64,000 nt of DNA, taken from the NCBI RefSeq assembly GCF_900110575.1, contig NZ_FOEF01000022.1:1-64000 (forward strand), read 5' to 3'. Source of the stretch: Amycolatopsis saalfeldensis (GTDB lineage: Bacteria > Actinomycetota > Actinomycetes > Mycobacteriales > Pseudonocardiaceae). Every line of letters starts with the position of its first letter. Within the stretch, counting starts at the first letter, position 1. The notes beneath the pieces were generated by a model. The model searched no databases. It saw only the letters and a list, made by a program, of their open reading frames with translations, and was not told the DNA's origin. The position numbers and the translations under genes are program-made. Positions 43,927 through 52,561 of the stretch are shown one piece after another.

Positions 43927-44571
43927 ATGACCACCGAGCCGGCGCCGAGATGGCGGAGACTGGAACCGGACGAGCGCAGGGAGCAGATCTACGCGTGCGC
44001 GGCGCGGCTGTTCGGCGAACGGCCGTACTCGGCTGTGTCCACTTCGGACATCGCCGCGGCGGCCGGGGTGGCCCGGGGGCTGATCAACCACTATTTCGGC
44101 ACGAAACGCGAGCTGTACCTGGAAATCGTGCGGCGCGCGCTCACCGTGCCGCGGCTGGCGGTGGAGATCCTGCCCGAGGGCCCGCTCGAGGTGCGGGCCG
44201 AGGCGGCCATCGACTGGTTCCTCGACATGGTGCACGCGCAGGAGAAAACCTGGCTCGCGGCGATCGCCCCCGAGGGCATCGGGCGCGACCCCGAGGTGGA
44301 CGGCCTGCTCGAGGAGGCCGACCGCGTATCGGCCGACCGCGTGCTCGAAGCGGTGGGCCTCTCGCGTGAGAGCGCGAACGGCGAGCAGTTGAACGCCGCC
44401 GTGCGCGCGTTCGGCGGCATGGTGAAGGCGGCCGGGCGCGAGTGGCTGGTGCGCGGCTCGCTCGACCGGACGCAGGTGCACACGCTGCTGAGCAAAACAC
44501 TCGTCACGCTCGTGGGGCAGGTCTTCCCGCTGATCCAGAACCCGCCCCGCCCGGCCGGCGCCGAACAGTGA
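43927..44571 (+). CDS. TetR-family regulator
   Basis: A 214-residue TetR repressor. The N-terminal HTH is ISTSDIAAAAGVARGLINHYFGTK-like (Ser/Thr-rich helix 2, then GLINHYFGTKREL). A ligand domain fills about 80-205. It lies 114 bp after davB on the same strand and is the nearest candidate regulator of the lysine operon, which is inference. The spacer (43813-43926) is AT-rich and holds its promoter. A perfect 13-bp hairpin follows. Confidence 0.9.
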   Translation: MTTEPAPRWRRLEPDERREQIYACAARLFGERPYSAVSTSDIAAAAGVARGLINHYFGTKRELYLEIVRRALTVPRLAVEILPEGPLEVRAEAAIDWFLDMVHAQEKTWLAAIAPEGIGRDPEVDGLLEEADRVSADRVLEAVGLSRESANGEQLNAAVRAFGGMVKAAGREWLVRGSLDRTQVHTLLSKTLVTLVGQVFPLIQNPPRPAGAEQ

Positions 44572-44574
44572 CAG

Positions 44575-44614
44575 AACCCCTGGCACCACGAGGGGGAGGA
44601 GGGTGCCAGGGGTT
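44575..44614. terminator. Hairpin between convergent TetR genes
   Basis: AACCCCTGGCACC (44575-44587) pairs perfectly with GGTGCCAGGGGTT (44602-44614) across a 14-nt loop. There is no T-tract. It lies between two convergent genes and could serve both. Confidence 0.75.
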
Positions 44615-44685
44615 CCGGCCGGCGGCCAGGGCCCCCGGTATCCGCCACGCTACGCCGTCCGGGGCACAGTTCGGTGCCGGTTCGG

Positions 44686-45477
44686 CTATTCCGGACCGGT
44701 GAATTTCACCGAATCCGCAGCCGGGCCCCCGCCGGACTGCGCGGCCTGGAGCTCGGGCCGCTCGGTCTTCAGCACCCGCAGGCGCTCGGCCAGCCCGTCG
44801 AGGCAGCGGTGCACCGCGTAGTCGTACAGCCGGTCGTAGTAGTCCGCGGTGAGGCCGGGGTTGCCGGCCAGGTCGTGCATCGCGCGGCCGTGCGTGGCCA
44901 GGCCGGGCAGGTCGGCGCGGTCGCGGTAGCCGGCGTACTCCGCGGTGTTGTCCAGGCGCAGCGCGAGAGTCCCGTCGCGGTCGTCCTCCATCGCGACGAA
45001 CTGGCAGGCGGTGGCGACCAGCAGGTTGAACGCCAGCACGCTCTCCGCCGCGAAGCCCGCGTCCAGCAGCATGCGCATGCCGAGGTCGACCGGGCGCTGG
45101 GCGGCGGCCACCGACGGGCCGAAGAGCACCATGCGCCGGGCCGTGCCGGGGTAGCGGCGCAGCACCACGCGGAGTTCGACCAGCAGCTCGCCGAACCACT
45201 CCGGCCAGGACCGGTCTTCCGGGGGCAGCCGCAGGTAGCCGACGACCCGGTCGAGCACCGCGGCCACGACCGAATCGCGGTCGCCGACGTGGTGGTAGAC
45301 CACCGCGGGGTAGGCGTCCACGGCCGCCGCGAGCTGCCGCAGCGTCCAGTTGTCGAGGCCGCGCTCCGCGGTGAGCGCGAGTGCCGCGTCCACGACCTTC
45401 TCCGCGGTGACGGCCGGCAGCCCCGCGGCCGCACGGGACCGCGGGCGGCTCCCGGCTCGCGGGGACGAAGACGGCAT
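44686..45477 (-). CDS. TetR-family regulator
   Basis: A 263-residue TetR regulator. A basic/Ser-rich N-tail precedes the HTH (LRQLAAAVDAYPAVVYHHVGDRDSV), and the C-terminal domain is of the TetR_C type with conserved RYPGTARRM. TACGGT 7 nt before the ATG suggests a leaderless mRNA. It is divergent from the hydrolase at 45545 with a 67-bp spacer, so that gene is a candidate target. The ligand is unknown. Confidence 0.9.
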   Translation of the reverse strand: MPSSSPRAGSRPRSRAAAGLPAVTAEKVVDAALALTAERGLDNWTLRQLAAAVDAYPAVVYHHVGDRDSVVAAVLDRVVGYLRLPPEDRSWPEWFGELLVELRVVLRRYPGTARRMVLFGPSVAAAQRPVDLGMRMLLDAGFAAESVLAFNLLVATACQFVAMEDDRDGTLALRLDNTAEYAGYRDRADLPGLATHGRAMHDLAGNPGLTADYYDRLYDYAVHRCLDGLAERLRVLKTERPELQAAQSGGGPAADSVKFTGPE

Positions 45478-45484
45478 GCGGGGT

Positions 45485-45490
45485 ACCGTA
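45485..45490 (-). promoter_or_regulatory. -10 box of TetR leaderless promoter (TACGGT)
   Basis: TACGGT on the minus strand ends 7 nt before the ATG at 45477. Confidence 0.5.
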
Positions 45491-45544
45491 GCCGGATCAC
45501 CGAGCCCGGTGCCAGGCCTCGTGCCGGTGCGGCACTATCGAGGC

Positions 45545-46411
45545 ATGCCACGCGCACAGGCCAACGGCCTCGAACTCGAATACGACACCTTCGGCGATCC
45601 GGCGAACCCGCCGCTGGTGCTGGTCATGGGCCTGGGCGCCCAGATGATCACCTGGGAGACCGGGTTCTGCGAGCTGCTCGCGAGCCGCGGCTTCCACGTG
45701 GCCCGCTTCGACAACCGCGACGTCGGGCTGTCCAGCTATCTCGACGAGCTGGGCGTCGCGGACGTCGCCGCGGTCATGTCCGGGCAGGCGGCCGCGCCGT
45801 ACCTGTTGTCGGACCTGGCGGACGACACCGTCGGGCTGTTCGACGCGCTCGGCTTCGCGAAGGCCCACGTGGTCGGCGCGTCGATGGGCGGGATGATCGT
45901 GCAGCAGCTCGCGATCGACCACCCCGAACGGCTGCTGAGCGTCACCTCGATCATGTCGACCACCGGCGATCCTTCAGTGGGACAGGCTTCCCCGGCCGCG
46001 TTCGCCGCGCTGAGCCGCCCGCCCGCCGCGACGCGGGAAGAGGCGATCGAGCAGAGCATCGCCGCGTACCGCACGACGGGTTCGCCCGGCTACCCGGCGA
46101 CCGAGGAGTACCTGCGAGCGAAGGCCGCCCACGGCTACGACCGCGCGCTGCACCCGGAAGGCACCTTCCGGCAGATGGCGGCGATCATCGCCTCCGGCGA
46201 CCGGACCGAGCGGCTGCGCGACGTGCGGCTCCCGTTCGCCGTCGTGCACGGCGAGGACGACCCGCTGGTGAACGTCAGCGGCGGCAAGGCCACCGCGGCC
46301 GCGGTGCCGGACGCCGAGCTGGTCCTGCTGCCCGGCATGGGCCACGACCTGCCCGAGCCGCTGTGGCCGGAGATCGTCTCGGCCGTCGTGCGGACGACCG
46401 CGCGCGGCTAG
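45545..46411 (+). CDS. alpha/beta-fold hydrolase
   Basis: A 288-residue hydrolase with the motif order VMGLGAQMITW, RFDNRDVGLS, nucleophile elbow GASMGG (Ser113), an acid in HGEDDPLV and a base in GMGHDLP. This set is typical of actinobacterial esterase/peroxidase-like hydrolases. CACTAT 6 nt before the ATG and GAGG nearby leave the start mode open. It is divergent from the TetR gene at 45477. Substrate is unknown. Confidence 0.87.
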   Translation: MPRAQANGLELEYDTFGDPANPPLVLVMGLGAQMITWETGFCELLASRGFHVARFDNRDVGLSSYLDELGVADVAAVMSGQAAAPYLLSDLADDTVGLFDALGFAKAHVVGASMGGMIVQQLAIDHPERLLSVTSIMSTTGDPSVGQASPAAFAALSRPPAATREEAIEQSIAAYRTTGSPGYPATEEYLRAKAAHGYDRALHPEGTFRQMAAIIASGDRTERLRDVRLPFAVVHGEDDPLVNVSGGKATAAAVPDAELVLLPGMGHDLPEPLWPEIVSAVVRTTARG

Positions 46412-46518
46412 GGGTTCAAGAAGCCGGGAGGTCAAGAAGCCGTCAAGAAGGCGGTGGCGGGCGTACGGAAAACGTCCTCCGCCGCGGTGGTCGCGGCCGC
46501 GCGCGCTGCACTGAAGAC

Positions 46519-46950
46519 ATGCGCACCACCACGGACGGAAGGCTCCCGGGCGGGCTCGGCTTCCCGCTCGGCGGAGCGGCGGTAGTCGTCGCCGCCATCG
46601 TCACGGACCTCGGGGGCGCCACCGCGCATCCGGTGTACGCGCTGGTGGCGCTGGTACTCGTGGTGCTCGGCGCCGCCGCGGTCACGACTCCGGCGGCGAC
46701 CACGGGCGTCGCACTCGTCGCGTGGGCCGTCGACTCCGGTTTTGTGCTGGGCCGCGAAGGCCGGCTGGTGTTCGACGCCGCGACCGGGCGGGCCGCCCTC
46801 GTGCTCGCCGCCGCGACCGTCCTGGGCCTGGCCGCCTCGGCGATCGTCCGCGCCGCCCGCCGGAGCGTTGCGGTACCGCGGCTCGCGGTCGTGCCCGCGC
46901 CACGTGCGCCCGAGCCGCAGCGAGGAACCGATCGGGTCGCCTCCGCGTGA
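46519..46950 (+). CDS. Small hypothetical membrane protein
   Basis: A 143-residue protein with four hydrophobic segments (about 14-32, 39-55, 58-77 and 89-110) and a basic, Pro/Arg-rich C-tail. I do not recognise a family beyond generic four-span actinobacterial proteins. The upstream sequence lacks a strong ribosome site. It lies on the same strand as the hydrolase and DUF5302 gene, with 107 bp and 81 bp gaps. Function is unknown. Confidence 0.65.
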   Translation: MRTTTDGRLPGGLGFPLGGAAVVVAAIVTDLGGATAHPVYALVALVLVVLGAAAVTTPAATTGVALVAWAVDSGFVLGREGRLVFDAATGRAALVLAAATVLGLAASAIVRAARRSVAVPRLAVVPAPRAPEPQRGTDRVASA

Positions 46951-47031
46951 CGAGAGTCGTAATCGACTCGCCAAGGCACCCTGGGAGTGCCAGGCTGAGG
47001 CGGTCACACGTCGTCAGTTCCGGAGGTAAGC

Positions 47032-47217
47032 ATGAGTGAACCGAACCCGTCGCCCAGCGGCGAGGAGGACGACGTCAAACGCAAGTTCCGCGAAGCGCTC
47101 GAGCGCAAGCAGGCCGGTGCCCGCAGCGGCGCCGCGCACGAGAGCGCCGGCGGCAAGAACCAGCACGCCCACGGCCCCGCCGCGAACAAGCGCACGTTCC
47201 GCCGCAAGAGCGGCTGA
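47032..47217 (+). CDS. DUF5302 protein
   Basis: A 61-residue hydrophilic protein rich in Lys, Arg, Ala and His. Its pattern (EEDDVKRKFREALERKQ, then a C-terminal KRTFRRKSG) defines DUF5302, a small actinobacteria-specific family of unknown function. CGGAGG lies 4-5 nt before the ATG. A strong terminator follows 22 bp after the stop. The charged, probably disordered sequence suggests nucleic-acid or ribosome association, which is only a guess. Confidence 0.88.
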   Translation: MSEPNPSPSGEEDDVKRKFREALERKQAGARSGAAHESAGGKNQHAHGPAANKRTFRRKSG

Positions 47218-47238
47218 TCCCGCACGCTGTTCCCGGAG

Positions 47239-47267
47239 AAGCCCCCTCGCCTCGCGCGAGGGGGCTT
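47239..47267. terminator. Terminator after DUF5302 gene
   Basis: AAGCCCCCTCGC (47239-47250) pairs perfectly with GCGAGGGGGCTT (47256-47267), with a 5-nt loop. It lies between convergent genes and can act in both directions. Confidence 0.85.
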
Positions 47268-47303
47268 CCGTCGTTCAGGGGCCGTCAACTGAAGCTTCGC
47301 TGG

Positions 47304-48266
47304 TCAGGGAACGAACGACCCCAAATGGTCCAGCACCACGAACCGGCTGCCGGGGCTGGCCGCGGCGACGGCGTCCCGCAACGCGGTCAGGCCGCCCGCG
47401 TCCTTCGGCGGGTCGGTGAGCGGAAGGTCGAAATCGTCCCAATGCGTCGCCGCGACGTAACGCGGGTAGCCGGTCACGCCCAGCAGGCGGGCGGCGTAAC
47501 CGGCGACGGCGGCACCGCCCGTGGGCATCAGGAGCACGTCCGGGGCCAGCCCGGCCAGCTCGGACTCGACGTAGTTCGAGCCGCCGAAGTCCAGCACGCT
47601 CGCGCCGCCGCCGGTGACCAGGTAGGCGAGGGTGCCGCCTTCCAGCAGGTCCTCGATCGTCTGCGGGCGGTCGCGCCGCGAGAGCGGGCGCGTGCCGGGG
47701 AACGGCACCTGGGCCCGGGCACCGGTGGCCGAGTGCAGGGAGCGCAGGATCCGCACGGTGTACCCGTCGAAGGCGAAGTACTCGCCCCCGCTCGCCACCG
47801 CGAGCTGATCCTCCGGCGCGCCGAGCGCCGCCATGAGACTCAGATGGGTCTCGGTGCCGAACACCGTGGCACCGGTGCGTTCGGCCAGGTAGGGGACGTC
47901 GGTGAGGTGATCGTAGTGCCCGTGGGTGACCAGGATGTGGTCCGCGCGCAGCTGCCCGCTGTCGACGTGGTGGTCGATCAGCGCGCGGTCCACCGAGAGC
48001 GGGGTCTTCGGGTCCGCGCCCTGCGGGGTGTAGGTCCCGGTCTTGAACCGGGTCAGCCACGGGTCGATCAGCACGGTCTTCTCGCTCCTCCCGTCTGCGC
48101 TCGGGACGCGGATCTCCCAGCCGTTGTTTCCCCACCAGCGCAAGGTCATCCGCGAAGCGCCCGGCTTAGGGGCGCTCGCGGACGCGGTCGTCGCGGGCAC
48201 GGTCAGCAGGGCGGCCGCCGCCGCGCCCGCGCCGAGCAGGCCGCGCCGGCTCAGTCGTTCGTCCAT
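47304..48266 (-). CDS. Tat-exported MBL-fold metallohydrolase
   Basis: A 320-residue metallo-beta-lactamase-fold protein. The N-terminus RLSRRGLLGAGAAAAALL is a twin-arginine (Tat) signal, implying folding with metal before export. The metal motif THGHYDH is at 114-120 (His115, His117, Asp119, His120), and later ligands are likely in LRSLHS and AATHWDD. The family includes phosphodiesterases and lactonases (UlaG-like). It is divergent from a LysR gene at 48350. Substrate is unknown. Confidence 0.88.
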   Translation of the reverse strand: MDERLSRRGLLGAGAAAAALLTVPATTASASAPKPGASRMTLRWWGNNGWEIRVPSADGRSEKTVLIDPWLTRFKTGTYTPQGADPKTPLSVDRALIDHHVDSGQLRADHILVTHGHYDHLTDVPYLAERTGATVFGTETHLSLMAALGAPEDQLAVASGGEYFAFDGYTVRILRSLHSATGARAQVPFPGTRPLSRRDRPQTIEDLLEGGTLAYLVTGGGASVLDFGGSNYVESELAGLAPDVLLMPTGGAAVAGYAARLLGVTGYPRYVAATHWDDFDLPLTDPPKDAGGLTALRDAVAAASPGSRFVVLDHLGSFVP

Positions 48267-48337
48267 GCCCGCACCGAAGCACGGCCGGGCGGGTGATGTC
48301 CAAGATCGAACCCTCGCGCTTCCGATACCCGAAAAGC

Positions 48338-48343
48338 TATCGT
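48338..48343 (+). promoter_or_regulatory. -10 box of LysR leaderless promoter (TATCGT)
   Basis: TATCGT ends 6 nt before the GTG at 48350. Confidence 0.5.
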
Positions 48344-48349
48344 CGCCGC

Positions 48350-49306
48350 GTGGACCACCTCCGTTCGCTGCGTTACTTCCTGGCCGTCGCCGACGAACGG
48401 CACTTCGGCCGCGCCGCCGATCGGCTGGGCATCGCGCAGCCGCCGCTGTCCCAGCGCATCAAACGGCTCGAAGCCGAGCTGGGCGCGAGGCTGTTCGACC
48501 GCGGCCCCCGGCACACCACGCTCACGGAAGCCGGCGAGGTCCTGCGCGCCGAGGCCCGCGACGTACTCGCCCGGTGGGACCGGATGACCACGCTCGTCGC
48601 GAAGGCCGGGCGCGGCGAGATCGACGCGCTGCGGGTCGGGATCCCGCCCGAGGTGCCGGGCCGCCTGCTCGCCGCGATCGTCACCGCGTTCGCCGCGGCG
48701 CACCCGGACGTCCGGCTCGACCTGCAGGAGCTGACCACCGCCGAGCAGTCCAGGCTGCTCACCGGGCACGAGCTGGACGCGGGCCTGCTGCAGCACCCGG
48801 TGGACGTCGTCGGGCTGCGGCTGGGCCCGGTCGTCGACACCCCGCTCGGCGTGGTCCTCCCCCGCGACTCGCCGCTGGCCCGCCGCACCGAGCCGGGCCT
48901 GGCCGATCTGGCCGGTGAAGGACTGGTGCTGTCCCCGCGCGCGGCCGCCCCCGGCTGGTACGACGCTGTGCTGCGCACCTGCTGGGAGCACGGGTTCCGG
49001 CCCGCGGCGGTGCACCACGCGCGCAATCCGGAGTTCGTGCTGGGGCTGGTGCTCGCCGGGCACGGCGTGGCGTTCGAGCCGGGAACGGTGGCACGCAAGG
49101 AACCCCGGGTCGTCTGGCGTCCACTGGCCGAAGGCGCGCTGCACGCGCGGATGTCCTTCGCCTGGCCCGTCGTCAGCCCGCACCCACAGGCCGCGCGGCT
49201 CGCCGAGGTGGCCGCGCGGGTGCTGCAGGACGACGGGGTGTCCCGCGTCCTGCCCGCCCCGGCCGAGGACGCCCGGCCGTGGGACGTCTTCTACCAACGC
49301 AGCTGA
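48350..49306 (+). CDS. LysR-family transcriptional regulator
   Basis: A 318-residue LysR regulator with HTH LRYFLAVADERHFGRAADRLGIAQPPLSQRI and a co-inducer domain (about 92-300). Its HTH group resembles CatR/BenM-like regulators. The GTG at 48350 is chosen because the family-conserved start (DHLRSLRYF) begins there and TATCGT lies 6 nt upstream. It is divergent from the MBL-fold gene (84 bp), a plausible target. It is convergent with the serine hydrolase after 3 bp. Confidence 0.92.
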   Translation: MDHLRSLRYFLAVADERHFGRAADRLGIAQPPLSQRIKRLEAELGARLFDRGPRHTTLTEAGEVLRAEARDVLARWDRMTTLVAKAGRGEIDALRVGIPPEVPGRLLAAIVTAFAAAHPDVRLDLQELTTAEQSRLLTGHELDAGLLQHPVDVVGLRLGPVVDTPLGVVLPRDSPLARRTEPGLADLAGEGLVLSPRAAAPGWYDAVLRTCWEHGFRPAAVHHARNPEFVLGLVLAGHGVAFEPGTVARKEPRVVWRPLAEGALHARMSFAWPVVSPHPQAARLAEVAARVLQDDGVSRVLPAPAEDARPWDVFYQRS

Positions 49307-49309
49307 GGC

Positions 49310-50128
49310 CTACGCGCGCAGCTGCTCCACCGCCGTCCGCGCGGCTTCCCCGATGGCGCGGTCGATCGCCGGCTCGCGGAGGTTCTCCGAGCCGCCGCGG
49401 GTGAAGACCGCGATCGCGTAGTCCGTGCCGTCCGGATAGGACGCGACGCCGATTTCGTTGCGCAGCCCCGGCATCGTGCCGGTCTTGCCCGCGACCGCGA
49501 CCTCGGCGGGGAAGCCCGCGGTGAGCCGGTGCCAGTTCACCTGGCGGCCCATCAGGTCGCGGACCAGCGCGCAGGCCGACGGCGGCCCGGCCTCGTCGCG
49601 CCAGATCAGCGACAGCAGCTCGGTCATCTCGCGCGGGGTGCCGGCCGAGGTGCACGCGGGATCGAGGGCGCGCAGCGGCCGCCCGGCCTCGCCGTCGTCC
49701 AGGATCGTGCGCAGGACGTCACGCGGGCTGCCGAAGATCCGCGTCCCCGCCAGGCCCAGCTCGGCGGTCAGCGAGCGGACGTTTTCGACGCCGACGCGGT
49801 CGAAGAGCAGGTCGGCCGCGGTGTTGTCGGAGACCGAGATGGCCAGCCGGGCCGCGTCGCGCAGGCTGTACTCGACGTCGTCGGCACAGCCGGCCGAGCC
49901 CGCGCCGCCCAGCCGGTCCGCGGCCCGCGCGCGGACGCGGTCACGCGGGTCGAGCTGCCCGGCGGCGGCCTGCCGCGCGAATTCCAGCACCAGCGGGACT
50001 TTCACGACCGACGACAGCACCACCGGCTCGTCGATCCCGAAGCCGGTGTCCGGTCCGGCGCCGTCGACGCGGCGGGCGTGCAGGAAGCCCCGCACGCCCG
50101 CCGCGGTCAGGATTTCTTCAGGAGTCAC
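49310..50128 (-). CDS. Class-A beta-lactamase-like serine hydrolase, cytoplasmic
   Basis: A 272-residue protein of the serine beta-lactamase/DD-peptidase fold with SxxK (Ser40-Val-Val-Lys43), SDN (100-102) and KTG (215-217). It lacks a signal peptide. I also cannot find the omega-loop ExxLN; the region reads LDPACTSAGTPREMTELL. True class-A beta-lactamase activity is therefore doubtful, and an amidase, esterase or enzyme-related role is possible. The GTG overlaps the valine dehydrogenase stop (GTGA), indicating translational coupling to amino-acid metabolism. Confidence 0.82.
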   Translation of the reverse strand: MTPEEILTAAGVRGFLHARRVDGAGPDTGFGIDEPVVLSSVVKVPLVLEFARQAAAGQLDPRDRVRARAADRLGGAGSAGCADDVEYSLRDAARLAISVSDNTAADLLFDRVGVENVRSLTAELGLAGTRIFGSPRDVLRTILDDGEAGRPLRALDPACTSAGTPREMTELLSLIWRDEAGPPSACALVRDLMGRQVNWHRLTAGFPAEVAVAGKTGTMPGLRNEIGVASYPDGTDYAIAVFTRGGSENLREPAIDRAIGEAARTAVEQLRA

Positions 50129-51198
50129 ACGGTCAGGATGGACCGCAGCCGGCCGACGTCGGCCATCCGGCGCTCCGCGAGCCGGTCGGCCGCGGCGGCC
50201 GGCGGGACTCCGTCGGCCTTCGCGAGCGCGTACACGGCCTTCGTGGTGTCGAAGATCGCCGTGGTTTTGCGCTGGGCGCGGGCGAAATCGAACCCGTGCC
50301 GCTCGTCGTCCACCTGGATCACGCCGCCGGCGTTGACCAGGTAGTCCGGCGCGAACAGGATGCCGCGGTCGGCCAGCAGCTTGTCGACGCCCGGGTGGGC
50401 CTGCTGGTTGTTCGCCGCGCCGCAGACGATCTTGGCCCGCAGCGCCGCGGCCGTCTCGTCGGTCAGCACGCCGCCCAGCGCGCACGGCGCGAACACGTCC
50501 AGCTCGGACCGGATCAGAGTGTCCACATCGGACACCACCTCGACGCCGGGGTACGCCGCCCGCGTGCGCTCGAGGGCCGGCGCCGAAACATCGGTGATCA
50601 CGACCTGCGCCCCGGCCTCCACGAGGTGGCCGACCAGGATGTGCCCGACCTTGCCGACCCCGGCGACCCCGACCCGGCGCCCGGACAGCTCCGGCACGCC
50701 CCAGGTGTGGTCGGCGGAAGCGCGCATGCCCTGGTACACGCCGTACGCGGTGAGCACGGACGAGTCGCCGGCGCCACCGTCCTCCGGCGAGCGGCCGGTG
50801 ACGAACCCGGTCTCGCGGGCCACCACGTCCATGTCCTGGACGTACGTGCCCACGTCGCAGGCCGTGATGTAGCGGCCGCCGAGCGACTGCACGAAGCGGC
50901 CGTACGCGCGCAGCAGCGCTTCGGACTTGATCGTGGCCGGGTCGCCGAGGATCACGGCCTTGCCGCCGCCAAGGTCGAGCCCGGCCAGCGCGTTCTTGTA
51001 CGCCATGCCCTTGGACAGCGCGAGCACATCGTCGAGCGCCGCGTCCTCGGAGGCGTAGGGGTAGAAGCGGGTGCCACCGAGCGCGGGCCCCAGCGCGGTG
51101 GAATAGATGCCGATGATGGCCTTCAGGCCACTGGCCTCGTCGTGGCAGTACACGACCTGTTCATGGCCGCTGTGCCGGCCGAACACTCCTTCGGTCAC
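50125..51198 (-). CDS. vdh: Valine (branched-chain/Phe) amino-acid dehydrogenase
   Basis: A 357-residue Glu/Leu/Phe/Val dehydrogenase. It has the glycine-rich loop GLDLGGGKA with Lys80, Lys68 (AYKNALAG) and the NAD motif GVGKVG (180-185). It oxidatively deaminates valine and related amino acids to 2-oxoacids with NAD+. It resembles the Streptomyces enzyme that feeds acyl-CoA precursor supply. The GTG follows GGAGTCACCACC. It lies downstream of the kynA-kynU genes past a hairpin, so it is probably a separate unit. The coupled downstream gene is a class-A-like serine hydrolase. Confidence 0.93.
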   Translation of the reverse strand: MTEGVFGRHSGHEQVVYCHDEASGLKAIIGIYSTALGPALGGTRFYPYASEDAALDDVLALSKGMAYKNALAGLDLGGGKAVILGDPATIKSEALLRAYGRFVQSLGGRYITACDVGTYVQDMDVVARETGFVTGRSPEDGGAGDSSVLTAYGVYQGMRASADHTWGVPELSGRRVGVAGVGKVGHILVGHLVEAGAQVVITDVSAPALERTRAAYPGVEVVSDVDTLIRSELDVFAPCALGGVLTDETAAALRAKIVCGAANNQQAHPGVDKLLADRGILFAPDYLVNAGGVIQVDDERHGFDFARAQRKTTAIFDTTKAVYALAKADGVPPAAAADRLAERRMADVGRLRSILTV

Positions 51199-51262
51199 GG
51201 TGGTGACTCCTTTGTCTACCGGCGCGCGGTTCGTGGCCGCGCGCAGTGTGAGGGTGGCTTGC

Positions 51263-51303
51263 GCGCGCTGCCCGGGCGAAGGTCGTCCGCCCGGGCAGCA
51301 CGC
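51263..51303 (-). terminator. Hairpin after kynU
   Basis: Arms at 51263-51278 and 51288-51303 pair over 16 bp with a single mismatch (core CTGCCCGGGCG), with a 9-nt loop. They separate kynU from vdh on the minus strand. No T-tract is present. Confidence 0.65.
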
Positions 51304-51367
51304 ACACCGCCAACCTAGATCCCCGCGCGCGGCGTGACCACCGGAGGTCGTCGGTATCCGGGAGCGG

Positions 51368-52561
51368 CTAGCCCGCGACCACCTTGCCGAGCGTCCCCAT
51401 CGCCGTTTCCAGCTGGGTGTCCGAAAGGTACGGCGCGGGGCCGAACCTCAGGTGCTCGCCGCGGCTGTCGGTGCGGACGCCCTGTTCGGCCAGCGCCGCC
51501 CGCAGCCGTCCGGCCTCCGGGCTGCGCAGCGAAAGGAACCCGCCGAGCCGGCCCAGCGGCGTCTCGCGGTCGCGGGAGACGACGTCCGCGGGCAGGCCGA
51601 GGCCGTCGAAGCACTCCGCGAGCAGCCCGACCTGGTGCCGGGAGACCTCGCGCAGGAACTCCGGCGTCAGCCCGTGTTCGGCGAAGAACCGCATCACCCG
51701 CACACCGCGGTAGTGGCTGGACGGGTCGTAGGTGGCGCCCGCGAACCGGGTGCCGCCCGTGGCGTAGGCGACCTCGCCGGGACGGCGCGTCTCGGCGAGC
51801 GTGCCGAACTCCGCGTACCAGCCGGTCACCACCGGCCGCAGCTCCTGCGCGTGCGCGGGCAGCCGCAGGAAGCAGTTGCCCTCGCCGAGCTGGAGGTACT
51901 TGTACCCGCCGCCGAGCACCCAGGCGTTGGTCAGGCCCAGGTCGTGCAGTGAGAACGGGACCACGCCGAGCGCGTGGTAGGCGTCCACGACCAGCTCCAC
52001 GGACCCGCCGAGGCAGGCGTCGGCGAGGTGCGCGAGCCCGGGCACCAGCCGTCCGGTCTCGAACAGCACGGCCGAGACGAACACCGCGGCGGTGTTCCCG
52101 TCGACCTCCGCGGCGATCCGCTCGGCGAGCGTCGGCACCGGCTCCACCGGGACGCGGACCACCTCGACGCCCTCCTCTTCGAGCCGCGAGAGCTGACGGC
52201 GCAGGGTGTGGAACTCACCGTCGGTGGTCACCAGCCGCGGCCGCTTCGGCAGCTCGATCGCCGACAGGAAGCGGACGACGAGCTCGTGCGTGCTCGCGCC
52301 GAGCGCGTACTCGCCGTGCGGGTCGGCGAGCAGCGCGCGGAACCCGCCACGCAGCTCGTCGGCCTTCGCGAACGCGCGGTCCCACTTCTCGTCGACGTCG
52401 CGGGCCGCGTCGGCGAAGGCCTCCAGCAGGCCCTCCTCGGCGACGTCCGGCCAGGCCTGGTGCGAATGCGCGGACAGCAGCAGCCGGTCGGCCACGCCGA
52501 AGCGCGAGTAGTGCGGCGCGAGCGCGTTCGGGGTGGCGCGCAAGGCTTCCAGCGAGGTCAC
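51368..52561 (-). CDS. kynU: Kynureninase
   Basis: A 397-residue PLP enzyme of the class-V aminotransferase fold. The Schiff-base lysine is Lys221 in LGGGYKYLQLGEGNCFL, and the PLP-contact region is VVDAYHALG (Asp193, His196). It cleaves L-kynurenine to anthranilate and alanine. The GTG overlaps the kynA stop by 4 bp (GTGA), so the two are coupled in the tryptophan-kynurenine pathway. The formamidase that links them (KynB-type) is not obvious in this window. One of the several alpha/beta hydrolases or an unlinked gene could supply it. Confidence 0.92.
   Translation of the reverse strand: MTSLEALRATPNALAPHYSRFGVADRLLLSAHSHQAWPDVAEEGLLEAFADAARDVDEKWDRAFAKADELRGGFRALLADPHGEYALGASTHELVVRFLSAIELPKRPRLVTTDGEFHTLRRQLSRLEEEGVEVVRVPVEPVPTLAERIAAEVDGNTAAVFVSAVLFETGRLVPGLAHLADACLGGSVELVVDAYHALGVVPFSLHDLGLTNAWVLGGGYKYLQLGEGNCFLRLPAHAQELRPVVTGWYAEFGTLAETRRPGEVAYATGGTRFAGATYDPSSHYRGVRVMRFFAEHGLTPEFLREVSRHQVGLLAECFDGLGLPADVVSRDRETPLGRLGGFLSLRSPEAGRLRAALAEQGVRTDSRGEHLRFGPAPYLSDTQLETAMGTLGKVVAG

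Noticed and set aside
49310..50128. Antibiotic-resistance beta-lactamase
   Set aside because: Although the fold motifs are present, there is no export signal and no omega-loop ExxLN, so I call it only a serine hydrolase.
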